From positions 1-21,516 of the forward strand of contig MVCT01000005.1 in assembly GCA_002049945.1 (NCBI GenBank): a DNA stretch of 21,516 nt. The letters are read 5' to 3'. A program made the position numbers and the translations under genes. This DNA comes from Candidatus Cloacimonas sp. 4484_140. Its GTDB lineage: Bacteria; Cloacimonadota; Cloacimonadia; JGIOTU-2. This document shows positions 21,415-21,516 of the stretch, piece after piece (position 1 is the first letter of the stretch; each line of letters opens with the position of its first letter). The notes under the pieces were generated by a model. It did no database searches and was not told where the DNA came from. It was given only the letters and a program-made list of their open reading frames with translations.

Positions 21415-21451
21415 AGTTCTTTTTTACTTTGTAACATAATTAAGGAGTCCT

Positions 21452-21516
21452 ATGGCAAAGAAAGTTCAAGATGACCATTTTGGTCTGAAACGTTTAAAAA
21501 GCAAGAATGCTAAAAA
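21452..21516 (+). CDS. Start of an unidentified gene, truncated by the window end
   Basis: AAGGAG at 21442-21447 stands 4 nt before an ATG that opens a frame to the window edge, giving MAKKVQDDHFGLKRLKSKNA and one or two more residues. The product is highly basic so far. Too little is visible to name it. The strong ribosome site and the separate leader support a real gene. Confidence 0.6.
   Translation, partial: MAKKVQDDHFGLKRLKSKNAK

Overview
The window looks like a chromosomal segment of an uncultured Gram-negative bacterium of the FCB group, with Candidatus Cloacimonadota or a close relative as my best guess. The support is moderate: a very large secreted peptidase ends in a type IX secretion (T9SS) type A sorting domain, two lipopolysaccharide genes (GT9 heptosyltransferase-like and LpxL/HtrB-like acyltransferase) imply an LPS outer membrane, many genes start with MKK-type signal peptides behind good AAGGAG or GGAGG ribosome sites, and the DNA is AT-rich by eye. 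There is no rRNA, tRNA, CRISPR array, transposase or phage gene that I can see.

Layout. 1-666: end of a transglutaminase-like protein. 667-2203: a repeat-dense island with several families of short palindromic repeats and one small membrane-protein gene on the minus strand (1187-1495). 2204-4727: GT9 glycosyltransferase, dCMP deaminase and LpxL-like acyltransferase. 4777-6918: a secreted beta-lactamase-fold serine hydrolase that carries a copy of a dispersed repeat in its coding sequence. 6937-6992: two copies of a palindromic, operator-like site. 7018-13172: a tight run of four genes, CHASE2-adenylate cyclase, SH3b-M48 metalloprotease, outer-membrane barrel-like protein and TPR protein, linked by 1-nt overlaps or short gaps, with a terminator-shaped hairpin inside the start of the TPR gene. 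13261-13881: two small inner-membrane protein genes, the second FxsA. 13990-15060 (minus): mnmA. 15061-15402: divergent promoter region with two palindromic repeats. 15403-18141: xseA, a GHL10-type glycoside hydrolase and an S4-domain protein, all overlapping or abutting. 18224-21277: C10 (streptopain-like) peptidase with an eight-repeat beta-propeller and a T9SS tail, closed by a good intrinsic terminator. 21452-21516: start of one more gene.

How it fits together. Much of the window concerns the envelope: LPS core and lipid A acylation, a periplasmic or surface serine hydrolase, a membrane cyclase that senses outside the cytoplasm, a protease plus TPR plus barrel set that resembles the parts of outer-membrane quality control, and a secreted protease. 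Housekeeping genes (dCMP deaminase, MnmA, XseA, S4 protein) are interspersed. The most unusual signals are in the DNA rather than in the gene list: a repeat that has become protein, duplicated palindromic operators, an intragenic terminator-like hairpin, a pair of covarying hairpins, and three genes whose promoter-like TTGAC boxes sit about 35-38 nt before a start codon with no Shine-Dalgarno, which suggests leaderless mRNAs.
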